A stretch of 64,000 bases of DNA from Ottelia alismoides (GCA_037367405.1 JAZKJV010003357.1:868001-932000); one strand, 5' to 3'. Shown: positions 1 to 10,114, numbered from the stretch's first letter. Notes: a model not told the origin generated them from the letters alone. Translations and numbers: made by a program.

Positions 1-1260
1 TTTTTTTATTGTTTTTGGTGATTTTTTTCTTAAGTTTCCCTTTTATGTAAAAGATGGTATAATGAAGTTGCTTGTGATGTTGACGAAATATGATTCTGTG
101 TACTGCTTTTGGATGCATATATGTTGTGTTGTTTACAATAATGTTGATGATCTTGTATTATATCATATGTTGTTTTTAGTTGTTTAGTAGATATTTCTCC
201 ATCATTATTTTAATTATTCTATAAAAATGTTATTTAAGATTATATTTTTGGGATCTATTGGAATATTTGTTATTTTCTCTGGATTATGTATCAATGTTTG
301 TTCGTATTAACAAGATTGTTGGCGGCGGTACCTTTGCTTTTTGTTATTTTTTACTTAATATAAAATGAAGAGGAAATTTGTTTTTGTTTTTAGATTCTTT
401 TTGGAAGCTTCTCATTTGCTTTATAACTTTCAAGGTTATGCTTGGATTGGTTGAGTGTTTTGGATGTAGTTAGATTCTGGAAGCTTCTCATTTGCTTTAT
501 AATTTTCAAGGTTATGCTTGGATTGGTTGAGTGTTTTGGATGTGGTTAGATTCTATGTATGTTGAATTTTTATATTTTCTTAACATTGAATGGTGAGGTT
601 GTCGGAATTTCATATTCGATTTCTTCTAGCAATTTTTGTTGTGAGTGTTGATTTTTTTGAATAATGTTTTATAGTTGGGAGAGGTAATGATGTGAAGTTG
701 ATATTGGTGCAACAATTGATTGTAATTTCATGACTTTTTTTGTTAGTTTTGTTGAATCTTTCAAATTTTTTTGTGTTTTGTGACATTGAAGATAACAGAA
801 TAAAGTTATGTATCTTAATGATGAGAGATAATTCGATATATTGCTTCTGTGTGCATACATGTTGAGTTGTTGAAGTTATGATTGTTGGATTTGTCGGACG
901 TACATTTTTTTATATTTTCTTTGGAATTAGTGTTTATAGAATGTTTGTGATACTTTGATGGGCTTATTTATGATTGTATGCATTATAAAAAAGAGAGGAT
1001 GCATCTATAATGGTCAAGTAACTGTACTTAGCTCTTTTTATTTGTCTATGTCCTCGATTTTTTCCGAGGATATCAAATGGCAAGTTTGTTTGGATTTCAG
1101 TTTGGACGCCATGCATGAATTTTAAATGTTATTCCGGTTGATTTTGTGATTTCTATTTAACGTTTGTGAGAGATGATGATGTTGAGTTGATAATGATACA
1201 ATGGTTGATATTATTTTGATAATTGCTAATAATCCCAAAAATAGATTAATGTGTAAATAT
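1..1260. other. AT-rich non-coding region
   Basis: This stretch is T-rich on the plus strand, and I recognise no protein or transposon domain in any frame. The only clear structure is the tandem duplication at 403-554. Similar phrases recur near 692-735 and 1173-1215 (a GATG..GTTGA.TTGATA core), which suggests further decayed duplication. It could be intronic, UTR or old transposon DNA; the sequence does not decide. Confidence 0.5.
403..554. repeat. 76-bp direct tandem duplication (2 copies)
   Basis: Copies start at GGAAGCTTCTC at 403 and again at 479, giving a 76-bp period. The copies differ at only a few sites (for example AACTTTC versus AATTTTC), so the duplication is fairly recent. Confidence 0.9.
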
Positions 1261-1863
1261 GTTTTTCTATTTTATTTGATTTTATTCTAAATTTTATTTA
1301 ATTTAAAATCACAAAAAATATATAAAATATAAATTATGTTATTTTATTTACATAGAATACCATCAAAAATGAATTTGTACAAATGACATTTTTTGGTCTC
1401 CATCTCTTTACAAAAGTTGTAGATCTCATAAAGACAAACAACTTTCGTAAGGAAATTTTTTTCTATTTCAGTCCTTTTGCTATTTTATTTTGGTTTTTGA
1501 TTGCTTTTTATATTTGAATTTTGTGGAGGAAACACGTGGCAGATCCTGGAGCTGCCCTCCGCCCCCCATCCTCCCCCACTTATTCCCAACAAACCTTCTT
1601 TCAACTGTTAGACCAGCTATGATCCATCGGTTCTGATCAGGCTCTCTTATTCTTTTTTTCTTTTTCCTCTCCACATTGGCACTCCTTATGCCCTTCGATC
1701 AAGAGTTCATCATAGGGTAGAGACTTCATCTCCTATCTCTGGACTCCTTGACCGAGTCCAACAATCGTCCGACCTTCTCTCTCTGTCTACCCACGCCCTC
1801 GGTCTATGGTTGCCTTCTCCATCTCTCCGTTCATGTCAACCAAGCCCTAATGACCCCTCTGTA
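1261..1863. other. Non-coding DNA with an LTR-like hairpin remnant
   Basis: I see no gene. At 1413-1445 the arms AAAGTTGT and ACAACTTT flank GTAGATCTC-like sequence, resembling the GTAGATCTC hairpin found in the RT-D LTRs at 48584-48624. Near 1540 an ACGTGGC motif recalls the same LTRs. The segment may be an old, diverged LTR fragment. Confidence 0.35.
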
Positions 1864-1878
1864 AGATTCGCAATCCCT

Positions 1879-1970
1879 ATGGCCCACTTAATGGTCTGGT
1901 GGTAGAAGCAGTGGGCTCCCACTCCAATGACTAGGGTTCCAACCCCTCCCCCACATTAAATAATAAAAAA
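1879..1970 (+). mobile_element. Candidate short tRNA-derived SINE
   Basis: An A-box-like TGGTCTGGTGG (1892-1902) and a B-box-like GGTTCCAACCC (1935-1945) lie 43 bp apart start to start, the spacing of an internal RNA polymerase III promoter. The body ends in an A-rich tail (1961-1970). It is flanked by imperfect 15-bp direct repeats at 1864-1878 and 1971-1985, matching at 12 of 15 positions, as expected for an aged target-site duplication. At about 92 bp it is short for a SINE. A tRNA pseudogene is the main alternative, but it lacks a clear cloverleaf. Confidence 0.55.
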
Positions 1971-1985
1971 AGATTTGCTAACCCT

Positions 1986-3334
1986 AACCCCAATTCATCA
2001 AAACCTTCCTCCCCATCGTCAATCGATCCTTATTTGCCATTCATGAGAGATAGAGCCCAGCTCCAAGCTTCTCCAGGTGACTGCTGAAGAAGCCTTTATC
2101 GAGTGTCGATGGCTAAGCCCGAGTCAAGGTGAGATCTAGTTGGGTGCAGCACCCACTGTTGCAACATCTCTAAGGAAGCTGCTTAGCTTCGAAAGACCGT
2201 CTCAGGTCTTCTTAAGGTGAGAACCTGAGCAGTGCATCGCAGACCCACCATCTACGATGAAGATCCATTCTGGTAAAGCTCGATACATATTCTCCCCACT
2301 TATTTCCATGTCCTCTTTATGTTCTTCGCTACTCCACTCTATTTCTTTTTCTCTATGTAAACTCCAAATCAAACACCCTAAATTGACCACCACCTTGCCC
2401 CTTCTGCACAACCTTCCACCACAACCCATCTTCGGCCTTGCCTAAGTCAAAGCTTTATGGTCGTCCACTCTATCAGTATCACATAAGACCTCCACCTTTA
2501 TATGTTCCCTCATCATTTCACCAGCAGTCGAGCTCTGCTCGAGCATCAATCAGACGCTTTTGTAGGTACCTTCTCTAGATGCAGCACTATTTCTCGAACT
2601 ATGCTTTGACTACGCCTCCATAGCAGCTCGAGTCCAGGTTCCATTGATCAAACACCTGCTCAAGCCCATCTTTAACCCACTTGTAGGTTCCCTTTGAGGA
2701 GCTTTGAAGGACTCAATAGCTCCATCATCAAGGAATTGTCACGGTGAGATTAGAACAGCAAAGGATCCTTATCCGAGTGGCTCCTCCATCACATCCATTG
2801 CCTATGGTGCAGGTCCACAGTAGTTGATTCAAATCACGAAGAATGATACCTTAGCAGTTAAAACCACCATCTTCGATGAAGCATCTGCGCGAAACACTCC
2901 CTCTTATCAGAGGAACCACACTAGATCCATCCAACCCCATCTCTGAACCCCATCCATTGAAGCTCGAAGCTACAATAACACATTCAACCTCCATTAGCAA
3001 CAACTTCACTGCTGAAGATCTGAACACCGCCACCTTTGGAAGACCTGAGCAGTAACTATGTTCTCCCATCATCGGAGAGAAGTCCTCCTCTCATGCTTCT
3101 GAACAAGGAAACGAAAGATCCCCATCACATGAGAAGCACAAGGCCTAGGAGAAATTGTGAATCAACCCTCGCAGCTTCATTGAGTTACACAAGGACCCTG
3201 CAATCTAGGTGCCTCCAAAACTTGACAGCAAACATGTCACTAAAACATTTATGCCTATCCCCATGAGGATTGGTAATTAAAGAAACACATATAAGCGTTA
3301 TATATGTTTATTATTTTATTTGACATTTGCATTC
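1986..3334. other. CT-rich non-coding region, no gene recognised
   Basis: Open frames here are short, overlap on both strands and carry no recognisable domain. A phrase CCACCATCT.CGATGAAG occurs near 2246 and again near 2865, and CTGAGCAGT occurs near 2225 and 3045, hinting at internal duplication. I assign no function. Confidence 0.45.
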
Positions 3335-3339
3335 ATAAC

Positions 3340-3488
3340 TGTAGAGGCTTATATATGTTGCGATGTACTGTTTCGTATTTTCTATTTATATATTATACGT
3401 CTCTGTAATTTACCCAAGCGTTTTCTCTCTATATAAGAGACCCGAGGGCTCTATGGAATAACACATCAGAGTATTGTTTACTCTAACA
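3340..3488 (+). repeat. COP-1 5' LTR
   Basis: The LTR begins TGTAGAGG and ends CTCTAACA (TG..CA). A TATATAAG TATA-like box near 3430-3440 fits its U3 promoter role. It differs from the 3' LTR at an A/G and a C/G site only. Confidence 0.97.
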
Positions 3489-3500
3489 TGGTATCAGAGC
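3489..3500 (+). promoter_or_regulatory. COP-1 primer binding site (initiator tRNA-Met type)
   Basis: TGGTATCAGAGC follows the LTR with no gap. This is the standard plant Ty1/copia sequence complementary to the 3' end of initiator tRNA-Met. Confidence 0.97.
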
Positions 3501-4003
3501 CCTAACCCTAACCTAGGGTTTCCTCCACCACCACCCCCCCCGCCGCCGGCCTCTCCAAGCCCTCCTGCCGCCGCCAACAAGCCCCTCAAGGCCCCGCCTC
3601 CTTTCCGCCCCTCCGCCGGGTCCCCAGCTCTCGCCGCTAGGCCTTCCAGGCCTCTAGCCCAGTCGCCGGGTCTCTCCGGACCCGCCGCCAGACCATCCAG
3701 GCTCCAGCCTCGTCGCCTGCGAGGCTCCTGGCGGTCCCGCCAGGCCCCTGCCGACCTCAGCCAGCCCCGCCAGGCCCCCGCCAGCCCCTGCCAGGCCTCC
3801 GCCAGGCCCCTGCCGGCCCTAGCCCCGCCGGCTCTTCACAGTCGAGGCTTCATCAGCCTCCCCGCCATCCGTTTTGCTTCGGTCGAGCTCGGATTGATGA
3901 TGGGTTCAAGTGCATAACGTCTACATATGCACTTGAATCCTCAACGGTCCCGGTAGACACCATTTTATTTGTCTATCATCCCTAGTTGCTCTTCTCCGGC
4001 AGT
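3501..4003 (+). other. COP-1 leader with GC-rich repetitive block
   Basis: The leader runs 503 bp from the primer site to the gag ATG. Most of it (about 3530-3860) is very GC-rich, with repeated GCCAGGCCCCTGCC-like units near 3737-3830. A Pro/Ala-rich open frame crosses it but has no in-frame ATG, so I do not call it a gene. Confidence 0.7.
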
Positions 4004-5305
4004 ATGTCAGAGCAAAAGGTCGATATGCCCGCCATCGGTGCCTTCAAGGGTTCGGCACCTATCGTCAAAATGGACAGGACGAACTACGAACTGTGGGCTA
4101 TGCAATTCCTCGGCCTCATGAAGTCGTGTGGTAAGAAGCATATTCTTACCGAAGCTGAACCGCCGGAGAAGACGGAAATATATGCCTCATGGGAGGCTGA
4201 TGACGCGTATGCCAAATTCTGGCCGTCAGGTACGCTCACAACGGAGATAGCAAATGATGTCCTTCATCAACCCACCGCCAAGGCGATGTGGGATATTCTG
4301 GCCACGACGTACTCTCAAGTACGGAACGAGACCAAGATGCTACAATTGCAGCATGATATCTTTACCACGAATCAAAATGGGAGGCCTCTTCATTCTCTGT
4401 ACACGTCTCTTCGTGGAATATTCGAGAAACTCTATAGCACAATTCCACTCACAGCCACGCCGGAACAGCAGAAGACGCTCCACAACGCTACTATGGTTGG
4501 CGTCTTACTTGTTACCCTTGATCCGGAATATGAGGCAGCACGCTCTCAGATCCTTGCTGATGCCACCATTCCACCAATGGAAGAAGTCTACAGATGGCTC
4601 AGTCGTGTCCCAGTTCCATCGAACACAACGACTACACCTCCCTCGGCAATGGTTGTCTCCAGAGGACGAGGTAGTTCCTCATCATTTCGTGGCAGAGGAA
4701 GTGGTGGACGTGGCCGTGGAGGTCGCATACGCTCTACGTGCTCATTCTGTCGTCGTACTGGTCATTCGGAGGATACATGCTATTCCAAGCATGGCTTCCC
4801 TCCTTCTGCACGTGTCGCTGATCATGTTCAGGGTCCACCAACATCTACTCCAGATCACAGGTTCGAGGAGCTAGTGGCACGGCTTCGTGATATCATGCCA
4901 CAGTCATTGTCAGAGGGTGCTGATGCTTCTGATGTTGCGGCTTCGGCATCAGCTAGTACATCTGCTTCAGCCAGTGCCTCATGTAGTCCTTCAGTCTCAT
5001 ATCATAACCATGATCTCACAGGATGGATTGTCGATTCTGGAGCCACCCATCATCTCTGTCGTGAGAAAGATATTCTGCAGTCCTATAGAGCTGTTCAGCC
5101 TGGTCGCTCTGTACTCATTGCTGATGGCACTCATTCGCCTATCATCGGTCAGGGGGAGACGGATTTGCTGCCCTCTATGCACTTACAGAATGTTCTACAT
5201 GCACCAGAATTCTCTATGAATCTCTTATCCATTAGTCAGATTACACGAGATTTGCACTGTCGTGCTATTTTTGACCCATCGTCTGTTATTTTCAGGACAT
5301 ACTAA
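4004..5305 (+). CDS. COP-1 Gag and aspartic protease
   Basis: The reading frame is 433 codons from the ATG at 4004; upstream in-frame codons lack an ATG. The N-terminal half has the copia Gag (UBN2-type) pattern with a Leu/Trp-rich core. An Arg/Gly-rich stretch (near 4665-4735) precedes a CCHC zinc knuckle CSFCRRTGHSEDTC (near 4739-4780). A Ser/Ala-rich linker leads to the protease, whose active site WIVDSGATHH has its Asp codon at 5033-5035. Gag would form the particle and the protease would cut the polyprotein. The frame ends at 5303-5305, where the next domain continues in another frame, consistent with loss of one T in the TTTT run near 5289. Confidence 0.93.
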   Translation: MSEQKVDMPAIGAFKGSAPIVKMDRTNYELWAMQFLGLMKSCGKKHILTEAEPPEKTEIYASWEADDAYAKFWPSGTLTTEIANDVLHQPTAKAMWDILATTYSQVRNETKMLQLQHDIFTTNQNGRPLHSLYTSLRGIFEKLYSTIPLTATPEQQKTLHNATMVGVLLVTLDPEYEAARSQILADATIPPMEEVYRWLSRVPVPSNTTTTPPSAMVVSRGRGSSSSFRGRGSGGRGRGGRIRSTCSFCRRTGHSEDTCYSKHGFPPSARVADHVQGPPTSTPDHRFEELVARLRDIMPQSLSEGADASDVAASASASTSASASASCSPSVSYHNHDLTGWIVDSGATHHLCREKDILQSYRAVQPGRSVLIADGTHSPIIGQGETDLLPSMHLQNVLHAPEFSMNLLSISQITRDLHCRAIFDPSSVIFRTY

Positions 5306-5313
5306 CGGGAGGG

Positions 5314-7833
5314 GTGATTGGCTGTGGCTCTGAGCACAATGGCCTCTATCGTCTCGTACGGAACTCTTACGCTGGCGTCTCACTGCATTCCCAGGGCTCC
5401 GTATCTCCGTATACCTGGCATCTTCAGTTTGGTCACCTGCCGCTTCAGAAAATGTGTCACCTCCTGCCTCAGATCTCTCCGAGTTCGTCATTTCGTTGTG
5501 AAGCTTGTCAGTTAGGGAAGCACCATCGGTCTAGCTTCCCCAGTCGTCAGAGTCGGAGCAGTCGCTCCCCATTTGAGTTATTTCACATAGATATTTGGGG
5601 TCCCAGTCGTGTCCCAGATCATCAGGGGCACAGGTTCTATTTAGTTGTCGTTGATGATTTCTCTAGAGTGTCCTGGACGTTTCTTCTTAAAAATAAATCC
5701 GAAGCAGGAGGTGTTATTGAAAATCTTATCAATGAAGTTCAAAATGTTTTTTCGTCTACTGTTAAGTATGTGTGTACTGACAATGCATTGGAGTTATGCA
5801 CTCGTTCCCTTGCTCGCTTTCTTTTTTCTAAAGGCATTATCCACCAAACCACATGTGCATACACATCTCAACAAAATGGGGTTGCAGAACGGAAGCATCG
5901 ACATTTCCTTGATATTGCTCGCACATTACTTATTCAGAGTTGTGCCCCATTATCCTTTTGGGGGGATGTTATACTTATAGCATGCTATCTGGTCAACCGC
6001 ATGCCTACAATTGTTCTTGGGGAAAAGTCTCCTATCTCTGTTCTCTTTCCTGACAAAGATTTGTTTACACATACACCTCGAGTCTTTGGTACTGTTGCGT
6101 TTGTCCACCTCTTATCTCCAGGACTTGATAAGCTATCTCCTAGGGCTATCAAGTGTGTTTTTGTGGGCTACTCCAGGACACAAAAAGGATATCGTTTCTA
6201 TGACCCCGTTCATAACAAGTACTATGTGAGCGTTGATGTTACATTTTTCGAACCCGTCATGTACTTCTCCCCTGCAGGTGACATATTGGTCTCCTCCACA
6301 TCCACAGATTCTAATGTCTATGTGCCTCCACCTCCAAGCCTGGGTCAATCCTCTACTCCACCATCACCACCACCACCACCACCACCTCCAATTGTACCTT
6401 TTACTAAGTTCTATACAATGCGGACATGCCCTGCTCAAGCTACATGTCAACCATCCAACACGCCTCAGGTATGTTCTGATGTTATCACTAATGATGGGTT
6501 AGATAATGCACCAGTGCAGGCGCCTTTACTACAGGAGGAAGATCAATCGGTCAACACAGTGATGGATGATCTGGATCGGCCTATTGCTCACAGGAAGCAG
6601 CGAAGACAATGTGCTTCATATCCTCTTGCCTCTCAAGTCTCATTTCATCGTCTCAATGGGGATTTCCAGAAGTTTGCAGCTGCTGTCTCGTCAGTTGAGA
6701 TTCCACGGACCTATCAGGATGCCATGAAGATTGATTGCTGGCGTCTAGCCATGGAAGAGGAGATGCGTGCCCTGCAGTCTAGAGGTACTTGGTCTCTTGT
6801 CCCCATTCCTCCAGGTGCCTCCGTGGTGAGTTGCAAGTGGGTGTTTACGGTGAAATATCATGCAGATGGATGTCTCGACAGGTACAAGGCAAGACTTGTA
6901 GCACAGGGATTTACCCAGACATATGGGGTAGATTATTTGGATACTTTTTCACCAGTGGCGAGACACTCCACTCTTTGCATCCTCCTATCTGTTGCTGTGG
7001 TACGTAACTGGACCATTTTTCAGCTTGACGTCAAGAATGCTTTCTTGTATGGTGACCTACAGGAGGAAGTCTACATGCAGCAACCACCAGGGTTTGCTGC
7101 TGAGGGGGAGACTCAGATGGTGTGCAGACTTCATGAGGCTATCTACGGCCTCAAACAGAGTCCCCGAGCATGGTTCCAGAAGCTTTCCCAACTAATTGAA
7201 CGACAGGGGTTCAGGAGATCAAATGCGGACCATTCATTGTTCATCCAGAAGACCCCTAGAGGTACAGTTGTTGTTATGATATATGTTGATGACATCTTGG
7301 TTACAGGAGATGATGCTCAGGGGATTGAGATAACCAAGTCCCTGTTGGGAAGCCAGTTCATTACGAAGGATCTGGGCACGATACGATATTTTCTGGGGAT
7401 AGAGTTTGCAAGAAATGCACAAGGAATGGTGATGACTCAAAGAAAATATGTCACAGACTTGCTAGTTGAAACAAGAATGACTGGATGTAGACCTTCAAGT
7501 ACACCTATGGACCCAAGCATGAAGCTGTACGACGATGATACCGAGGAGGTGGACAGAAGAAGGTACAGAGAGATGGTGGGTAAGCTCTTATACATTACTA
7601 TAACTCGACCGGATATTGCCTTTGCAGTAAACCGGGTGAGTCAATTTATGGAGCAGCCGAGGCAAGTTCATATGGATGCCTTGTATATGATATTGAGATA
7701 TCTGAAGTCTTCCCCAGGCACAGGGTTGCTATTCAGGAAAGATACATATATGTCTATTTTAGCTTGTGCAGATGCAGTTATGCAGGATGTCCAAGGGATC
7801 GTAAATCTACTTCTGGATTTGCTATCTTCATAG
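5314..7833 (+). CDS. COP-1 integrase and reverse transcriptase
   Basis: This long open frame has no ATG of its own (it opens with GTG) and continues the polyprotein in a shifted frame. In order it shows a GAG-pre-integrase zinc-binding region (WHLQFGH ... CEACQLGKHH), the integrase core with Asp in FHIDIWG, Asp in CTDNALE and Glu in NGVAERKH, a Pro-rich linker coded by CCA/CCT repeats (6350-6390), and the copia reverse transcriptase with KARLVAQGF, DVKNAFLYGDL, YGLKQSPRAW and the catalytic YVDD. In the second integrase motif the usual DNG is DNA, a possible weakening change. After about 7776 the frame is no longer RNase H and the last ~19 codons are out of register. Confidence 0.93.
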   Translation: MIGCGSEHNGLYRLVRNSYAGVSLHSQGSVSPYTWHLQFGHLPLQKMCHLLPQISPSSSFRCEACQLGKHHRSSFPSRQSRSSRSPFELFHIDIWGPSRVPDHQGHRFYLVVVDDFSRVSWTFLLKNKSEAGGVIENLINEVQNVFSSTVKYVCTDNALELCTRSLARFLFSKGIIHQTTCAYTSQQNGVAERKHRHFLDIARTLLIQSCAPLSFWGDVILIACYLVNRMPTIVLGEKSPISVLFPDKDLFTHTPRVFGTVAFVHLLSPGLDKLSPRAIKCVFVGYSRTQKGYRFYDPVHNKYYVSVDVTFFEPVMYFSPAGDILVSSTSTDSNVYVPPPPSLGQSSTPPSPPPPPPPPIVPFTKFYTMRTCPAQATCQPSNTPQVCSDVITNDGLDNAPVQAPLLQEEDQSVNTVMDDLDRPIAHRKQRRQCASYPLASQVSFHRLNGDFQKFAAAVSSVEIPRTYQDAMKIDCWRLAMEEEMRALQSRGTWSLVPIPPGASVVSCKWVFTVKYHADGCLDRYKARLVAQGFTQTYGVDYLDTFSPVARHSTLCILLSVAVVRNWTIFQLDVKNAFLYGDLQEEVYMQQPPGFAAEGETQMVCRLHEAIYGLKQSPRAWFQKLSQLIERQGFRRSNADHSLFIQKTPRGTVVVMIYVDDILVTGDDAQGIEITKSLLGSQFITKDLGTIRYFLGIEFARNAQGMVMTQRKYVTDLLVETRMTGCRPSSTPMDPSMKLYDDDTEEVDRRRYREMVGKLLYITITRPDIAFAVNRVSQFMEQPRQVHMDALYMILRYLKSSPGTGLLFRKDTYMSILACADAVMQDVQGIVNLLLDLLSS

Positions 7834-8234
7834 GAAGCTCTTTAGTTTCTTGAAAAAGCAAGAAACAGACTGTTGTGGTGAGATCCAGTGTTGAATCCGA
7901 GTACAGAGCCATGGCACAAGAAAGCGCAGAAATGATGTGGGTTAGAGCAGTCTTAGAAGATTTGAATGTAGATGTCCCCTTGCCTATGAATCTCCAATGT
8001 GACAATCAGGCAGCATTGTTTATTGCCAACAATCCAGCCTTTCATGAGAGAACAAAGCACATAGAGGTGGATTGTCATTTTACTAGAGACATGATTCAGA
8101 AGGGCTTCATTTCCACTTCTCATGTCAGTTCAGAGGACCAGACTGCTGATATATTCACAAAGCCATTGCTCAGAGGACCTTTCCAGAGATGTTCTTCCAA
8201 GCTGAGCATGATAGATATCTATGCTCCATCTTGA
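7777..8234 (+). pseudogene. COP-1 RNase H domain, frameshifted and with a stop
   Basis: Upstream the reverse transcriptase frame reaches the RNase H start near 7765, where one base is missing (about 7776). In the shifted frame the domain continues with CPRDRKSTSGF, but TGA at 7851-7853 stands where a Trp is usual. The rest reads on: SSVESEYRAMA, WVRAVLEDL, the catalytic-region DNQAAL, HERTKHIEVDCHF and DIFTKPL, ending at TGA 8232-8234. RNase H would degrade the RNA strand during reverse transcription. Both lesions look recent. Confidence 0.92.
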
Positions 8235-8241
8235 GGGGGAG
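8231..8241 (+). promoter_or_regulatory. COP-1 3' polypurine tract
   Basis: TTGAGGGGGAG abuts the 3' LTR and overlaps the pol stop codon. Such a tract primes plus-strand DNA synthesis. Confidence 0.93.
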
Positions 8242-8390
8242 TGTAGAGGCTTATATATGTTGCGATGTACTGTTTCGTATTTTCTATTTATATATTGTAC
8301 GTCTCTGTAATTTACCCAAGGGTTTTCTCTCTATATAAGAGACCCGAGGGCTCTATGGAATAACACATCAGAGTATTGTTTACTCTAACA
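8242..8390 (+). repeat. COP-1 3' LTR
   Basis: It is 149 bp, the same length as the 5' LTR, with two substitutions. It is followed at once by the second ATAAC target-site copy. Confidence 0.97.
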
Positions 8391-8404
8391 ATAACCATAT
8401 GTTT

Positions 8405-8535
8405 GGACCTAACTTTAAATTGCCATCTATCATTATTATTTTTATTTAGAAATTTCATCTTGCATAAAAATTAATTTTTCTACAATATGTTTATTTCTTT
8501 GTATTTTGTGAGCATTGATTGATTTATTCTTATTA
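8405..8535. repeat. 1,111-bp tandem array, unit 1, left part
   Basis: From GGACCTAAC at 8405 the sequence matches the start of array units at 39828 and 40939. MU-1 interrupts it after 8535. The array's left edge lies at about 8403; the copia insertion is just outside it. Confidence 0.88.
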
Positions 8536-8655
8536 GGAATATTTATACCCATAACCCTCAGTAATATGGTAATTACCCCAGGAACCCTCGATAAATACGA
8601 ATTACATACGAGTCCCTGAATAATGGCTCCGTTTTACATATGTAACCTTCCGTTA
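8536..8655 (+). repeat. MU-1 left terminal inverted repeat
   Basis: The first ~100 bp match the inverted right end with few mismatches, then similarity fades. The shared stretch includes TAATATGGTAATTACCCCAG. The exact inner boundary is uncertain. Confidence 0.9.
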
Positions 8656-8759
8656 GTTTAGTGAGTTAACCCAACCATACAAGTAAGTTAATCTAACCCA
8701 TCTACAATCTAAGGGCTAGGATAAAGGCTAGGATAAACAAAAAGAAAAAAAATTCAAAA

Positions 8760-10015
8760 GGATGTGGCTTGCAGATGCGATGGAACTGGAGACACTGCGG
8801 GGGAAGGGGACGAGCTCGCGAGCTGGGGGGCTGGTGAAGCGACCTCGCGAGCTGGGGGGCCGGCCAGGGGACCTGGGGGAGACGTGCAGGTGATGCGCAG
8901 GCAGGGGGAGGGGGTGCGGATGGAGGTCGTCGTCGGAGGTGGGTTCTTGCAGAGGCGCGATCGAAGGCGAAGGTGTAGCTGGAGCTTCACGGGGTCTTGC
9001 AGAGGCGCGGAGCGCAAGGGGACCTGGGGGCAACGCGCAGGTGATGCGCAGGAAGGGGGAGGGGGCGCGGATGGCGGAGGGGGTCGAAGGCGATAGGTGA
9101 AGCTCGGGCGGAGGGGGTCGATGGCGAAGGTGTAGCTGGAGCTTCACGGGGGGAACCTGGGGGCGACGCGCAGGTGATGCGCAGGCGGGGGGAGGGGGCG
9201 CGGATGGAGCTCGCCAGCAGGGGTGGGTCTTGCAGAGGCGCGGGGGGTCGAAGGTGGTGCTGGAGCTTCACGGGACAGGGGGCGAGCGACGACCGGGATG
9301 GGGGGCGAGGGGTGCAACAGGAGCATACGGGAGAGGGGGCGAAGGAGCTTCACGACCGGAGGGTGGGGGTGCGGCGAAGGTGTAGCTGGAGCTTCACGGG
9401 GGGGGGGGGGGGGGGCGAAAATGAGGGAAGCATCTGGAGCTTCATGGGACGGAGGCAGGGCATGCAGCGACAGGGGAGAAGGCGGGACTGGAGCTTCACG
9501 GGAGAGGGAGGCGGGCCATGCAGGCGACCGGGGGAGGGGGGATGGGTGCGGTGAAGGCGGAGCAGAGGGAACATGGGAGGTGGAGGACCTGGGCGCGGGC
9601 TCCTCCACAGTGGGACTCGGGGGAGGGGGATTGGAGGAGAAGCAAGAACTGGGCTCCGCGGGAGCCAGAGGGGGGGGGGGTCCTCGGCGGGCTAGGGGAA
9701 GGGGCTTCCAGGATGAGGCTCCTCGGCAACCGGTGGGCAGGGGGAAGGGGATTCCAGGAGGAGGCTCCTCGGCAACTGGGAGGGCTCCTCGACATGGACT
9801 CAGTGTACGCAACGGCGGTGTTCGACATGGACTTAGTGTACGCAGCGATGTTCAGGAGCTCGGGGCTTCCAGGAGCTCGCATACGGGGACGGAGTTCCAG
9901 GGAGGGGGAAGGATGGAGCTCGCATGCAGGGGGAGGAGGCGCGGGGCGGAGGGGGAAACTTGTGGGGACGAGGACTTGAGGCTTGCCGTGAGAAGGGGGC
10001 ATCATCTTGTTTGAT
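8760..10015. repeat. MU-1 GC-rich interior with internal repeats
   Basis: The phrase CTGGAGCTTCA(C/T)GGG or a close variant recurs at about 8979, 9136, 9260, 9385, 9434 and 9488, with a shorter variant at 9343. A 33-bp unit around GACATGGACT(C/T)AGTGTACGC is duplicated at 9790-9850, and GAGGCTCCTCGGCAAC is duplicated at 9715-9780. A run of 18 G lies at 9398-9415. Read on the minus strand the region encodes Pro/Ser/Ala-rich frames without a domain I recognise. It probably derives from one or more captured host segments. Confidence 0.75.
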
Positions 10016-10114
10016 AGAATGGCATCACATTATAAATAAAATGTGTTTCTAAGGGCAAAATAGTCAACATCTGACTTTTTCCGTCAGAGTTAATGGATAA
10101 TTAAGACGGAATTT

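Larger units (their letters stand above)
3340..8390 (+). mobile_element. COP-1: complete Ty1/copia LTR retrotransposon, pol broken
   Basis: This 5,051-bp element has two 149-bp LTRs, a primer binding site directly after the 5' LTR, gag, protease, integrase, reverse transcriptase and RNase H in Ty1/copia order, and a polypurine tract before the 3' LTR. The target-site duplication ATAAC is perfect (3335-3339 and 8391-8395). The LTRs differ at two positions in 149, so insertion is recent. Two single-base frameshifts and one in-frame TGA break pol, so this copy is probably not autonomous. Confidence 0.98.

Noticed and set aside
1879..1970. Functional tRNA gene
   Set aside because: The A and B boxes are imperfect and no full cloverleaf can be drawn; the A-rich tail and flanking repeats fit a SINE better.
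2257..3266. Small open frames in the CT-rich region as genes
   Set aside because: They are 62-76 codons, overlap others on the opposite strand and show no conserved motif or splice structure that I can support.
3474..3917. Pro/Ala-rich open frame across the COP-1 5' LTR end and leader
   Set aside because: It has no ATG, starts inside the LTR, overlaps the primer site and matches a low-complexity GC-rich leader.
5280..5320. Programmed ribosomal frameshift between protease and integrase in COP-1
   Set aside because: No canonical slippery heptamer is visible at the shift, Ty1/copia elements of plants mostly use one frame, and a second frameshift plus a stop lie downstream.
9144..9812. 222-codon Pro/Ser-rich minus-strand open frame in MU-1, and similar frames at 8728-10014
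   Set aside because: Frames of this length are open in several phases on both strands because the DNA is GC-rich and repetitive; no domain is present.
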